NCBI RefSeq assembly: GCF_040676675.1
Contig: NZ_JBFAPK010000021.1
Coordinates: 1-64,000, forward strand
Source of the DNA: JBFAPK01 sp040676675
GTDB lineage: Bacteria; Actinomycetota; Actinomycetes; Mycobacteriales; Micromonosporaceae
DNA length: 64,000 nucleotides
Direction: 5' to 3'
The notes beneath the pieces are model-generated. The model was not told the DNA's origin. It was given only the letters and a program-made list of their open reading frames with translations, and made no database searches. This document shows positions 35,225-43,596 of this stretch, piece by piece (position 1 is the stretch's first letter; every line of letters starts with the position of its first letter). Position numbers and translations under genes: made by a program.

Positions 35225-36315
35225 TTCTTGCCCTCCATCGCGAGGTCGAACCGGGCCCGGAACTGTTGGACGAGGCTGCGCGTGAGCAGGTCGAGGCTGC
35301 GCTCGTTGGCCGATCCGAGCCCCGGCATGTCCCAGGGCTCCGGCAGCTTGGCGACCTTCCGCCCGTCGGCGTAGCCCATCGTCGCGAGGATGACGTACGG
35401 CTGCTCGTACAGGTCCAGGTCGTAGCCGACGATGTCGTAGCCGGCCCGGTTCGCGTCCTTCCAGCCGGCCGCGGGCGTTCCCGGCACCGGGTACGCCCGC
35501 AGCGGCTGGCCCTTGTAGCCCGCGCCCGGCCGGAACCGCTCGATCAGGGGTTTGGTGTCGGCGTTGGAGCCGAGTACCAGGATGCCGATCGTCGTGACCA
35601 GCGTCCCGCTTTCGTCGACGTAGGTCGCGCGCAGCACCGACCGGCAGCCGTGCTGGTTGACCGCCTCGGCGAGGTCGGCGCTCACCGGCGCCTTGTCGCA
35701 CGTCGCGACCGGGTCGATCCCCTGCCGGGACCAGGTGCCCTCGAACATGCCGAAGTGGTCGGGAAAGACCTTGTCGGCCGGCAGATTGTGCCAGGCCAGG
35801 GGCTTGAAGTCGTCGTTGGCGATCTGGACCCGCGAGTTCGAGATTGCCTGGGCCACCACTCCTCCGCCAGCGAGGACCGGGCAGATCCCGAGCACCATCA
35901 GCAGGATGCCGACGACCCTGCGTCCGCGACCGCTCTTGCCGGCCGGCGCCGCGGGCTGGCCGGTCCAGGACGCCCCGGGCGCGGGTCCGCCGGGCTGCGG
36001 CGGCACCGTCCCGGGGTACGGCCCGCCCGGCTGCGCCTGCGGCGCGCCCGGGTACGGCCCGCCCGGCTGGGCCTGGAGCGTACCCGGGTACGGGGCCACC
36101 GGCTGCGGGGCCGGCATCCCGGGTACCGGCTGCGCCTGCGGCGTACCGGGCCACGGGGCCGCCGGCTGCGCCTGGGGCGGCCCCGGGTAGGAGGCCGGTT
36201 GCGCGTACGGCCCGGCCGGGTAGGGCGTGCCGGGCTGCGGCATACCGGGGTACGGCAGGCCCGGTGGCGGACCCGCGGACGGCCCCGGCGGGGGTGTGGA
36301 CGAGGGATGTGTCAA
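35221..36315 (-). CDS. proline-rich membrane protein coupled to the mycosin-like protease
   Basis: A 364-aa protein. The first ~140 residues are a Pro/Gly/Gln repeat region (PYPG.PQAQP units), cytoplasmic by topology. A TM helix follows (VVGILLMVLGICPVLAGGGVV) and then an extracytoplasmic domain of ~200 residues with two Cys (TCDKAPVS, HGCRSVLRATYVDE). I chose TTG 36315, which has AGGAAGG seven bases upstream. An ATG at 36408 would add 31 residues but has no ribosome site. Coupling to the protease suggests it is a partner or substrate. Confidence 0.7.
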   Translation of the reverse strand: MTHPSSTPPPGPSAGPPPGLPYPGMPQPGTPYPAGPYAQPASYPGPPQAQPAAPWPGTPQAQPVPGMPAPQPVAPYPGTLQAQPGGPYPGAPQAQPGGPYPGTVPPQPGGPAPGASWTGQPAAPAGKSGRGRRVVGILLMVLGICPVLAGGGVVAQAISNSRVQIANDDFKPLAWHNLPADKVFPDHFGMFEGTWSRQGIDPVATCDKAPVSADLAEAVNQHGCRSVLRATYVDESGTLVTTIGILVLGSNADTKPLIERFRPGAGYKGQPLRAYPVPGTPAAGWKDANRAGYDIVGYDLDLYEQPYVILATMGYADGRKVAKLPEPWDMPGLGSANERSLDLLTRSLVQQFRARFDLAMEGKK

Positions 36316-36499
36316 CAGAGGACCTTCCTGTCGGGCCGGGCGAGATCCGCCGGAACGGATACCGGAGGACTGGCCAGGGAGGATACTGACGCCCGTCCAG
36401 CCAGACATTTCGGGGTGTTAGCGCCATGTCACGCGCGGCAGCAGCCCCGTCACCACACGTACGACGAGGGATGTCGCGAGGCGCCCGTACGGTGGCAGC

Positions 36500-37168
36500 G
36501 TGACCGAATCGATGATGCTGACCGTCGCGCGGGTGGCGCCCGAGGAGCCGGACAGGGCCGAGAAGCACGACGGGGCCGAGGGCCACGACGGGGCCGAGCC
36601 GCGTGGGCTGAGCACCCTGCCGCCGGCGGCGGAGCACGGCGGCCGGCTGGAGCGTCGGCTCCGCTCGACCGACGGCGAGTTGGAGGTGTGCCTGTTCGGC
36701 TTCCCGTCCGAGGCCGCCGTCGAGGCGTACGACGCGGAACTGCGCCGCCTGCCCGACGCCGCGCCGGACGACGACTCCCGCCCGCGCCTGCTCCGGCTGC
36801 CGCTGGTGTTCGAGCGCGGTCCCGAGCGGATCCGGCTGTGGCGGTGTGTCGGGGAGTGGCCGGTCTACCTCATTCTCGACAACGACGAGACCCTGGACGA
36901 GGTGGACCTGCTCATGGTCGCCGAGGTGCTGACCGATCTCGACCGGCACCTCGACGCCGGGCTGCGGTTCGCGCACGGCGCGCTGGGGGTGGCGGACCCG
37001 CTGCGCGAGCCGGAGCTGGTCTTCTACGCGGACGACGAGTGGTTCCTGCGCTTCACCGAGGGCTGCGCCGACCCGTACGGCGTCGGCGTGATGTTCCGCC
37101 GCCACGAGCCGGTCCGGATCGAGGACCTCGACGAGGGGGAGATCGTCGAGTGGCCGGAGGCTCCCTGA
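36500..37168 (+). CDS. hypothetical protein
   Basis: A 222-aa acidic soluble protein with no signal peptide. It has an alpha/beta feel (ELEVCLFGFPSEAAVEAYDAE, LRLPLVFERGPERIRLWRC, WPVYLILDNDETLDEVDLL) and a late EPELVFYADDEWFLRFTEG. A short N-terminal repeat (KHDGAEGHDGAE) comes from DNA duplication. I do not recognise the family. GTG start with GGTGG upstream. Confidence 0.7.
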   Translation: MTESMMLTVARVAPEEPDRAEKHDGAEGHDGAEPRGLSTLPPAAEHGGRLERRLRSTDGELEVCLFGFPSEAAVEAYDAELRRLPDAAPDDDSRPRLLRLPLVFERGPERIRLWRCVGEWPVYLILDNDETLDEVDLLMVAEVLTDLDRHLDAGLRFAHGALGVADPLREPELVFYADDEWFLRFTEGCADPYGVGVMFRRHEPVRIEDLDEGEIVEWPEAP

Positions 37169-37345
37169 GCGGGGACGCGACGGGACCTGTGGCAGCCGAC
37201 CCGGGCCGGATGGCCCTGCCTCACCGGAGGTGGGCTGCCGTTGACTGAGGACGACGGAGCACGGCGCCACCGGCGGAGCCGGGGGCCCGAGGGCCGCTCC
37301 GCGCGGAGCCGGCCGGGCCGTGCGCCCCCGGGAGGGAGAGATTCG

Positions 37346-37838
37346 ATGAGCACCCAACCGATCGTCGTCGGCTACGACGGGTCCCCATCCGCCCGCGACG
37401 CCCTGGCCTGGGCGCTGGACGAGGCGGGGCGCAGCCGCCGGCCGGTGCTGCTGGCGTACGCGTTCGAGTGGTACGCCGTCGCCGCCCCGGTCGCGCCCGA
37501 GGTGGCGACCTGGCCCGACGCGACCGCCCGGCACGAGGCGGAGCAGGTGGTCGGCGCCGCCGCCGCCGAGCGGACCGCCCTCGACGAGGTGCTGGCCGAG
37601 TGGCGGGAGAAGTTCCCCGAGGTGCGGGTCGAGGCCGAGGTCGTCGTCGGCTCCCCCGGCGGCGCGCTCGTCGACGCCAGTCGCGGCGCGGCTGCTCGTG
37701 GTCGGCTCGCGTGATCGGGGCGGGTTCCGCGGCCTGCTGCTCGGCTCGGTGAGCCAGCAACTGCTCCACCACAGCGCCTGCCCGGTCGCGGTGGTCCGGG
37801 AGGTCCCACCGGCCGACGCGGCGGAACGCGAGGCGTGA
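37346..37838 (+). pseudogene. universal stress protein (UspA) gene with a frameshift
   Basis: The first frame (37346 onward) gives a clear UspA N-terminus: IVVGYDGSPSARDALAWAL, a long helix and VRVEAEVVVGSPGGALVDAS. After about codon 112 this frame runs into Arg-rich nonsense and stops at 37714. The conserved UspA C-terminus (LLVVGSRDRGGFRGLLLGSV and HHSACPVAVVRE) continues from about 37689 to 37838 in a different register. One extra base (or two missing) between roughly 37670 and 37690 explains it. AGGGAG precedes the ATG. The product would lack the ATP-binding G-2x-G-9x-G(S/T) region, so it is inactive unless the shift is an assembly error. Confidence 0.85.
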
Positions 37839-37887
37839 GCCCGCCGGGCCGCCGGCACGTCCGGCGCGGCGGCGCCCGGAGATGGCG

Positions 37888-37919
37888 CGGCCCGGCCACC
37901 GTCGCGGGTGGCCGGGCCG
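37888..37919. terminator. hairpin terminator
   Basis: A 13-bp GC-rich stem (37888-37900 / 37907-37919) with a 6-nt loop lies between the convergent UspA remnant and the HhH protein gene. Confidence 0.75.
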
Positions 37920-37930
37920 GCTATCGCTAC

Positions 37931-38155
37931 CTACTCGCCGTGGTCGGCCAGGTCGGCCAGCGCCCGCGCGGTACGGAAGTACTGGTTGCGGCCGAGGTCG
38001 CCGATCGTCTTGATGCCGAGCGCCTCCTTGAGGGCGGTGGCGTTGCGCTCGCTCACCCCGGCGAGCGCGGCGACGGGGGCGTTGACGATCTCGGCCAGGC
38101 TCTTGTCCTGGTACTCCTTGTCGAGCAGCTTGACGAGATTGGCGCTAACCGGCAC
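37931..38155 (-). CDS. small helix-hairpin-helix-like protein
   Basis: A 74-aa protein: PVSANLVKLLDKEYQDKSLAEI, VNAPVAALAGVSERNATALKE and ALGIKTIGDLGRNQYFRTA, which looks like one or two helix-hairpin-helix units (GVSERNA, IKTIGDLG) that could bind nucleic acid or mediate pairing. GTG 38155 is preceded by GGGAG at six bases; an ATG at 38167 would add four residues but has no ribosome site. A conserved small actinobacterial gene type; role unknown. Confidence 0.75.
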   Translation of the reverse strand: MPVSANLVKLLDKEYQDKSLAEIVNAPVAALAGVSERNATALKEALGIKTIGDLGRNQYFRTARALADLADHGE

Positions 38156-38271
38156 GGGTACTCCCATTTATCGTCGGCCCGGCACGGTGCCGGACACGGC
38201 CGGTATTGTTCCACAAGGGAACGACACCACCCCGGGGCGCCCGATCCGCCCACTCAACCCACTCGGCCCGA

Positions 38272-39720
38272 TCAGCCCGTTTCCCGCCGGAAGCAGTCGG
38301 CGAGCAGCGCCAGCCCCTCGTCGATCCGTCCCGCGTCGATGCCGCCGTAGCCGAGCACGATCCCGGCCGGCGGGCGGTCGCCGAAACCGTACGTTGCCAG
38401 GTCGTCGGCGGCGACGCCGCGCTCGCCGGCCCGGGCCAGCACCCGGGCGGGGTCGACCGGTACGCCGGGCCGGAGTCGGGCGCACAGGTGCAGGCCGGCG
38501 GCGGAGGGCACCGGGTCGAGCCACTCGGCCAGGTCGCGGTGCAGCGCCGCGCGGACCCGCTCGTGCCGCGCGGCGTAGACCCGGGTGGCCCGGCGCAAAT
38601 GCCGGGGCAGCTCGCCGGAGTCGATGAAGGCGGCGAGCGCGCCCTGGCTGACGGGGTCGCCGTGCCAATCGGTGAGCTGCCGGGCGGCGCGCAGCGCGGG
38701 CTGCAGCGAGGCCGGGGCGACGAGGAAGCCGAGCCGCAGCATCGGCAGCAGCGTCTTGGAGAACGTTCCCAGGTAGACGACCCGGCCGGTGCGGTCGAGG
38801 CTCTGCAGCGGCTCCAGCGGCCGGTCCGAGAAGCGGTACTCGCTGTCGTAGTCGTCCTCGACGATCACGGCGTCGCGCCGGGCCGCCCACTCCAGCAGCG
38901 CCGCCCGCCGGGCCAGCGACATCGGCGTACCGAGCGGGAACTGGTGCGAGGGCGTGACGTAGACGAGCCGGGCGTCGCGCGGCAGCGCGCCCACGTCGAG
39001 CCCCTCGGCGTCGACGGGGACCCCGACCACCCGGGCCCCGGCGCAGTGGAAGGCCAGCCGCGCCGGCGGGTAGCCGGGCTCCTCGACGGCGACGCGGTCG
39101 CCCGGTTCCACCAGCACCCGGGCGACGAGGTCGAGGGCCTGCTGGGCGCCCTGGGTGACCAGCACGTCCTCGGTGCGGGCGCGCACCGACCGGGAGATGC
39201 CGACGTGCCGGGCGATCGCCGCGCGCAGACCCGGATGCCCGGCCGGGTCCCGGTAGCCGGTCTCGCGCACCGTCGCGGCGCGCAGTTGGGCGGCGACGAG
39301 CCGGCGCCAGGTGGCGAGCGGGAAGAGTTCGGCGTCGGGCGCGCCGACCCGGAAATCGTACGCGGGCGGCGGCGCGTCGGTGCGGGCCGGCGCGATCCGG
39401 TCCCAGAGCGGCCGGGGGCGCACCGCCCCGGCGGGCGCGGTACGGGGCCGGGCGCGGCCGGCGAGCGGCTCGGCGCCGACGAAGGTGCCGGCGCCGACCC
39501 GGGCGACCAGGAATCCCTCGGCGGTGAGCCGCTCGTAGGCGACGGAGACCGTGTTGCGCGCGACGCCGAGCCGGCCGGCGAGTTCCCGGGTGGGTGGCAG
39601 GCGCTCCCCGGGCCGGAGCCGGCCGTCCAGGATCGCGTCGTGCAGTTGCCGGTAGATCGCGGCGGCGAGGTCGCCGCGCCCGGTCAGGGTCACGTGCAGC
39701 TCCACCGGAGGAGCGTACAT
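38272..39720 (-). CDS. MocR/PdxR-type regulator (GntR HTH fused to aminotransferase fold)
   Basis: A 482-aa protein. A GntR winged HTH (residues 15-75: AAAIYRQLHDAILDGRLRPG, TVSVAYERLTAEGFL) is fused to a fold-type I aminotransferase domain with VEEPGYPPARLAF, VIVEDDYDSEYRF and the PLP lysine in GTFSKTLLPMLRLG. MocR proteins use PLP or a PLP-amino acid adduct as signal. The ATG at 39720 has no Shine-Dalgarno and lies on the edge of a nested palindrome, so leaderless, autoregulated expression is likely. It is divergent from the thioredoxin-fold and MFS genes, its probable targets. Confidence 0.92.
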   Translation of the reverse strand: MYAPPVELHVTLTGRGDLAAAIYRQLHDAILDGRLRPGERLPPTRELAGRLGVARNTVSVAYERLTAEGFLVARVGAGTFVGAEPLAGRARPRTAPAGAVRPRPLWDRIAPARTDAPPPAYDFRVGAPDAELFPLATWRRLVAAQLRAATVRETGYRDPAGHPGLRAAIARHVGISRSVRARTEDVLVTQGAQQALDLVARVLVEPGDRVAVEEPGYPPARLAFHCAGARVVGVPVDAEGLDVGALPRDARLVYVTPSHQFPLGTPMSLARRAALLEWAARRDAVIVEDDYDSEYRFSDRPLEPLQSLDRTGRVVYLGTFSKTLLPMLRLGFLVAPASLQPALRAARQLTDWHGDPVSQGALAAFIDSGELPRHLRRATRVYAARHERVRAALHRDLAEWLDPVPSAAGLHLCARLRPGVPVDPARVLARAGERGVAADDLATYGFGDRPPAGIVLGYGGIDAGRIDEGLALLADCFRRETG

Positions 39721-39765
39721 TGGCCCATTCAAAGCGCTCGGAATTGGCGCTTCTCTCGGCCAATG
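39718..39765. promoter_or_regulatory. nested palindromic operator between MocR and its divergent genes
   Basis: Outer arms CATTGGCC (39718-39725) and GGCCAATG (39758-39765) and inner arms AAGCGC (39732-39737) and GCGCTT (39747-39752) share one centre near 39742. The left outer arm covers the MocR start codon. Confidence 0.6.
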
Positions 39766-39818
39766 TGCGGTCATAGGTTGATCTCGACGGTACCGACCGA
39801 ACCCCGAGGAGAGCCCCC

Positions 39819-40436
39819 GTGACCACCGTCGACATGTGGTTCGACCCGAAGTGCCCCTGGGCCTGGAACACCTCCCGCTGGCTGCTGGAGGTGGAGCGGG
39901 TCCGGGACGTCACCGTACGCTTCCACGTGCTGAGCCTCTGGCTGCTCAACCAGGGACGCGAGGGGCTGGAGGAGTGGTACGAGCGCTGGCTGCGCGACAC
40001 CCTCGGGCCGGTACGGGTCCTGATCGCCGCCGAGCAGAAGTACGGCACCGAGATCCTGCGGGACCTCTACACCGCGTTCGGCAACCGGATCCACCACGAG
40101 CGGCAGCCGATCGGGCCCGACCTCTACACCGGCGCGCTCGCCGAGCTGGGGCTCGCCACCGAGCTGGCCGGGGCGGCCGAGGTCGCCGACCACGACGAGG
40201 CGCTGCGGCGCAGCCACCACGCCGGCCTGGACCCCGTCGGCGAGGACCTCGGTACGCCCGCGATCCACGTACCGGGGCCGGACGGGCGGCCCAACGCGTT
40301 CTTCGGGCCGGTGGTGAGCCCGGTACCGCGGGGCGAGGCGGCCGGCCGGCTCTGGGACGGCGTGCTGCTCGTCTCCGGTACGCCCGGCTTCTTCGAGCTC
40401 AAGCGCGGCCGTACGGAGGGTCCCCGTGTCGACTGA
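39819..40436 (+). CDS. DsbA-family protein, Rv2466c-like
   Basis: A 205-aa thioredoxin-fold protein with a helical insertion: VDMWFDPKCPWAWNTSRWLLE, YERWLRDTLGPVRVLIAAEQ, LDPVGEDLGTPAIHV (cis-Pro region TPAIHV). It matches the mycothiol-dependent nitroreductase Rv2466c group of actinobacteria. As I recall, Rv2466c has a C-x-x-C site; here the site reads C-P-W-A, so only the N-terminal Cys remains and a monothiol (mycothiol-dependent) mechanism is expected. GTG 39819 follows GAGGAG. It overlaps the downstream MFS start by 11 bp. Confidence 0.88.
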   Translation: MTTVDMWFDPKCPWAWNTSRWLLEVERVRDVTVRFHVLSLWLLNQGREGLEEWYERWLRDTLGPVRVLIAAEQKYGTEILRDLYTAFGNRIHHERQPIGPDLYTGALAELGLATELAGAAEVADHDEALRRSHHAGLDPVGEDLGTPAIHVPGPDGRPNAFFGPVVSPVPRGEAAGRLWDGVLLVSGTPGFFELKRGRTEGPRVD

Positions 40437-41733
40437 GGCGGTCACCGCGGCGGCCGGGCGGGTCACCGGGTCGACCGGGCCCGCCGAGGGCGCCCCGTCG
40501 GCCCGGCCGGCGCGGGTGCTGGCGCTGGCGCAGCTCGCCAACTCGATCGGCGACGGCGGCTTCTACGCCTGCTCCGCCCTCTACTTCACCCGGATCGCGG
40601 GGGTGTCCACGCCCCGGGTCGGTCTCGCCCTCACCCTCGGCTGGGCGGTCGGGATGCTGGTCGGAGTGCCGCTGGGCCACCTCGCCGACCGGTGGGGGCC
40701 GCGCCGCACGGCCGTGCTGCTGGCGACCGCGACCGCCGGCGCGCTCGCCGCCTTCCTGGTGATCCGCTCGTTCCCGCTCTTCCTGCTGGTCGTCTGCCTG
40801 TACGCGTGCGGCCAGGCCGGGCTGGCCTCGGCCCGGCAGGCGCTGCTGGCCGGGCTGGTCGAGCCGGCCCGGCGGACCACGGTCCGGGCCCGGCTGCAGT
40901 CGACGGCGAACGCGGGCCTGGCGGTCGGGGCGGCGCTGGGCGGGCTGGCCCTGTGGCTCGACACCGCCGCCGGGTACCGGGCCGTCCTCGCCCTGGACGC
41001 GGTGAGCTTCCTGGTCGCGGCGCTGGTGCTGCGCCGGCTGCCCGAGGTGCCGCCCGCGCCGGTACGCGCCGGCGAGCCGCGGCTGACCGTGCTGCGGGAC
41101 CGCCCGTACGCGCTGGTCACCGCCCTGAACGCGGTGATGTACCTGTACATGCCGCTGCTCAGCCTCGGCCTGCCGCTCTGGATCGCGCAGCGTACCGAGG
41201 CGCCGACGGCGCTGGCGGCGGCGCTGCTGGTGGTGAACATGCTCGGCGTGGTGCTGTTCCAGGTCCGCGTCGCCCGGCGGGTGACGGACCTGACCGGCGC
41301 CACCCGGGCGATGGGGCGGGCCGGGCTGCTGATGTTCGCCGCCTGCGCGGTGTACGCGCTCTCCGCCGGTGGCCTCGGCGTGGCCGGTACGGTGCTGGTC
41401 CTGCTCGCCGCGTCGGTGTTGCAGGTCTTCGGCGAGATGTCGCAGGGCGCCGCGGGCTGGGAGCTCGGCTTCGGGCTGGCCCCCGCCGACCGGCAGGGCC
41501 AGTACCAGGGCTTCTTCGGCATGGGGCCGCAGCTGGCCCGGACGCTCGGCCCGGCGCTGCTGACCACGCTGCTGCTCGGCTGGGGCGTCCCCGGCTGGCT
41601 GGCCCTGGGAGCGATCTTCCTGGTCGCGGGGCTCGCCCTCGGTCCCGCCGCGCGCTGGGCGGCCCGCACCCGAGTGGCCGGGCCCGCACCGGTGCCGGTT
41701 CAGCGGGTGGCGGCGGTCCTCCCCTTGAGGTGA
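40426..41733 (+). CDS. MFS transporter
   Basis: A 435-aa, 12-TM permease with motif A GHLADRWGPRRTAV after TM2, the second half starting near residue 220 (YALVTALNAVMYLYMPLL) and GEMSQGAAGWELGFGLAP. It resembles drug-efflux MFS proteins. Its start lies inside the 3' end of the thioredoxin-fold gene and both are under the divergent MocR regulator. Its 3' end overlaps convergent smpB by 34 bp. Confidence 0.9.
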   Translation: MSTEAVTAAAGRVTGSTGPAEGAPSARPARVLALAQLANSIGDGGFYACSALYFTRIAGVSTPRVGLALTLGWAVGMLVGVPLGHLADRWGPRRTAVLLATATAGALAAFLVIRSFPLFLLVVCLYACGQAGLASARQALLAGLVEPARRTTVRARLQSTANAGLAVGAALGGLALWLDTAAGYRAVLALDAVSFLVAALVLRRLPEVPPAPVRAGEPRLTVLRDRPYALVTALNAVMYLYMPLLSLGLPLWIAQRTEAPTALAAALLVVNMLGVVLFQVRVARRVTDLTGATRAMGRAGLLMFAACAVYALSAGGLGVAGTVLVLLAASVLQVFGEMSQGAAGWELGFGLAPADRQGQYQGFFGMGPQLARTLGPALLTTLLLGWGVPGWLALGAIFLVAGLALGPAARWAARTRVAGPAPVPVQRVAAVLPLR

Positions 41734-42188
41734 CGGCCCAGCTCGCGGGCGATCTCGCGGTTGGCGTCCCGCTCGGCCAGGGCCTGCCGCTTGTCGTAGG
41801 CGCGCTTGCCCCGGGCCACACCGATCTCGACCTTCGCCCAGCCGTTCTCGAAGTACATCGACAGCGGCACCAGGGTCAGGCCCGGGTCGCGGATCCGGTC
41901 CAGGATCTTCACGATCTCCGCCCGCCGCAGCAGCAGCTTGCGCATCCGGCGCGGCTGGTGGTTGGTCCAGGTGCCGTACCCGTACTCGGCGATGTGCAGC
42001 CCGTACAGCCAGAGCTCGCCGTCGCGCTCCTGGGCGAACGCGTCGACCAGCGACGCCTGTCCGGCACGCAGTGACTTGACCTCGGTACCGCGCAGCACGA
42101 GGCCCGCCTCGTAGGTCTTGAGGATCTCGTAGTCGTGCCGGGCCTTGCGGTTCGAGGCGATGAGCTTGCGGCCCTTGTCCCTGGTCGC
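41700..42188 (-). CDS. smpB: SsrA-binding protein SmpB with a non-canonical start codon
   Basis: A 162-aa protein: GRKLIASNRKARHDYEILKT, EAGLVLRGTEVKSLRAGQAS, YSMYFENGWAKVEIGVARGK-like core and basic C-terminal RDANREIARELGRHLKGR. SmpB delivers tmRNA to stalled ribosomes. The Shine-Dalgarno GGGAGG (42194-42199) is followed after five bases by GCG, where GTG or ATG is expected; the codons after it (T-R-D-K-G-R-K) fit the family N-terminus. The only legal in-frame start upstream is TTG 42305, which lies on the far side of a 15-bp terminator hairpin. So the real start is GCG, or this base is a mutation or error. No tmRNA gene is in the window. Confidence 0.85.
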   Translation of the reverse strand, partial: ATRDKGRKLIASNRKARHDYEILKTYEAGLVLRGTEVKSLRAGQASLVDAFAQERDGELWLYGLHIAEYGYGTWTNHQPRRMRKLLLRRAEIVKILDRIRDPGLTLVPLSMYFENGWAKVEIGVARGKRAYDKRQALAERDANREIARELGRHLKGRTAATR

Positions 42189-42253
42189 GGCTGCCTCCCG
42201 AGCGTCGTCGTCCGCCCGGCGCGGGCGGCACCTCGCGCCGGGCGGGGTCCGCG

Positions 42254-42290
42254 CGGCGCGGGCGAGGTCGAAGATACCTCGCCCGCGCCG
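42254..42290. terminator. strong hairpin terminator between the ROK gene and smpB
   Basis: A perfect 15-bp stem (42254-42268 / 42276-42290) with a 7-nt loop sits downstream of the minus-strand ROK gene and upstream of smpB. Confidence 0.8.
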
Positions 42291-42373
42291 GGCCGGGACG
42301 GGCAACGGGTACGACCGCCGGCCGGTCCCCTACCGCGCGGGCAGCGGGACCTCGATCCTGTCGACCGGGTGGG

Positions 42374-43585
42374 TCAGGAGACGACGAGCGACTGGATGCT
42401 CACGGCGGCGGCGCCGCGGGCCCACTCCTCGAACGGCAGCGGGCGGATCGAGAGCGGGCAGTCGGCCGCGGCGCCGAAGGCCTGCCGCTCGAAGCCGGCG
42501 CGGATGTGCGCCTCGAACAGGTCGTACGCGGCCAGCCCCTCGCCCGAGACGACGATGCGGGCCGGGCCGACCAGGTTGGCGACGGCCGCGATGCCGGTAC
42601 CGATCGCCGTGCCGGCCCGGGCGAAGACCGCGCCGAGCCGCTCGTCGCCGCCCCGGGCCAGCGCCACCGCGTCGGCGATGGTGAGCTCGGCCCGGTCGAC
42701 GGCGGCGCGGGCCTGCCGGACGATGGCCTCGGTGCCGGCGATCGACTCCACGCAGCCGCGACCGCCGCAGTGGCAGTCCGGGCCGGTCCCGTCGACGCCG
42801 ATGTGGCCGATCTCGCCGGCCACCCCGTGCGAGCCGGAGACCAGCCGGCCGTTGACGACCAGGCCGCAGCCGATGCCGGTACCGACGGTGACCAGGGCGA
42901 ACGACTCGGCGCCGACGCCCTCGCCGAACCAGTGCTCGGCGGCGGTCAGCGCCTTGACGTCGTTCTCCACGGTGACCCCGAGCCCGGTGCGGCGGCCGGC
43001 CAGCTCGCGCAGCGGCACGTTGCGCCACCGCAGGAACGGCGAGTACCGCACCAGGCCGCTGTCGCGGTCCACGTCGCCGGAGACGGCGAGCCCGAGCCGG
43101 CGGGTACGGGCCCGGAAGTCGCCCGCGCCGTCGAGCAGCCCGTCGACGAGCTGTCCGAGTTCGGTGAGGACCGCCTCGACGTCCGGGTCGGTCAGCGGCC
43201 GGCGGGCGGTGGCGCGTACCTGGGCGCAGAGGTCGCAGACCACGCCGATCAGCTCGTCGGCGGTGATCTTCACGCCGACGAAGAACTCGCGGTCGGCGCG
43301 GACCGCCAGCGGGCTGGCCGGCCGGCCGGCGCCCGGTCCGGTCCGCTCGGTGGCGGCCAGCTCGTGCAGGTAGCCCATGTCGATGAGCGGGCGGGCCGCC
43401 TTGGTGACGGCGGCCGAGGAGAGCCCGAGCCGGCGGGCGAGGCTGACCCGGCTCAGTGGACCCTCGGTCAGGACGGCGGTGAAGACCGCCGTCGCGGCCG
43501 GGGCCGCGGCGAGCGCGCCGGCGCTCTTCTCGGAGAACGGCATCGTGCCCGGCCCGGGAAACCCCGTACCCGTCTCGGGAAACAT
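42374..43585 (-). CDS. ROK-family regulator of the alpha-galactoside operon
   Basis: A 403-aa protein. The N-terminal winged HTH (TAVFTAVLTEGPLSRVSLARRLG, SAAVTKAARPLIDMGYL) is followed by a ROK sugar-kinase-like domain with VTVGTGIGCGLVVNG, SHGVAGEIGHIGVD and the zinc motif CHCGGRGCVES. It is divergent from an alpha-galactosidase/ABC operon across 105 bp of AT-rich DNA. It is probably a repressor relieved by the imported sugar. The ATG at 43585 is used; an ATG at 43543 is possible. Confidence 0.92.
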   Translation of the reverse strand: MFPETGTGFPGPGTMPFSEKSAGALAAAPAATAVFTAVLTEGPLSRVSLARRLGLSSAAVTKAARPLIDMGYLHELAATERTGPGAGRPASPLAVRADREFFVGVKITADELIGVVCDLCAQVRATARRPLTDPDVEAVLTELGQLVDGLLDGAGDFRARTRRLGLAVSGDVDRDSGLVRYSPFLRWRNVPLRELAGRRTGLGVTVENDVKALTAAEHWFGEGVGAESFALVTVGTGIGCGLVVNGRLVSGSHGVAGEIGHIGVDGTGPDCHCGGRGCVESIAGTEAIVRQARAAVDRAELTIADAVALARGGDERLGAVFARAGTAIGTGIAAVANLVGPARIVVSGEGLAAYDLFEAHIRAGFERQAFGAAADCPLSIRPLPFEEWARGAAAVSIQSLVVS

Positions 43586-43596
43586 AGCGGAAACCT

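Noticed and set aside
34004..37858. A 1284-codon minus-strand open frame
   Set aside because: Only the last 407 codons encode the S8 protease. The upstream part is antisense or out of frame to the proline-rich protein, the hypothetical protein and UspA.
42189..42305. N-terminal extension of SmpB from TTG 42305
   Set aside because: It would be translated through a perfect 15-bp hairpin, has no ribosome site and encodes low-complexity Arg/Pro sequence absent from SmpB proteins.
42189..42373. tmRNA (ssrA) next to smpB
   Set aside because: No tRNA-like acceptor or T-arm and no tag-peptide reading frame were seen; the gap holds a terminator.
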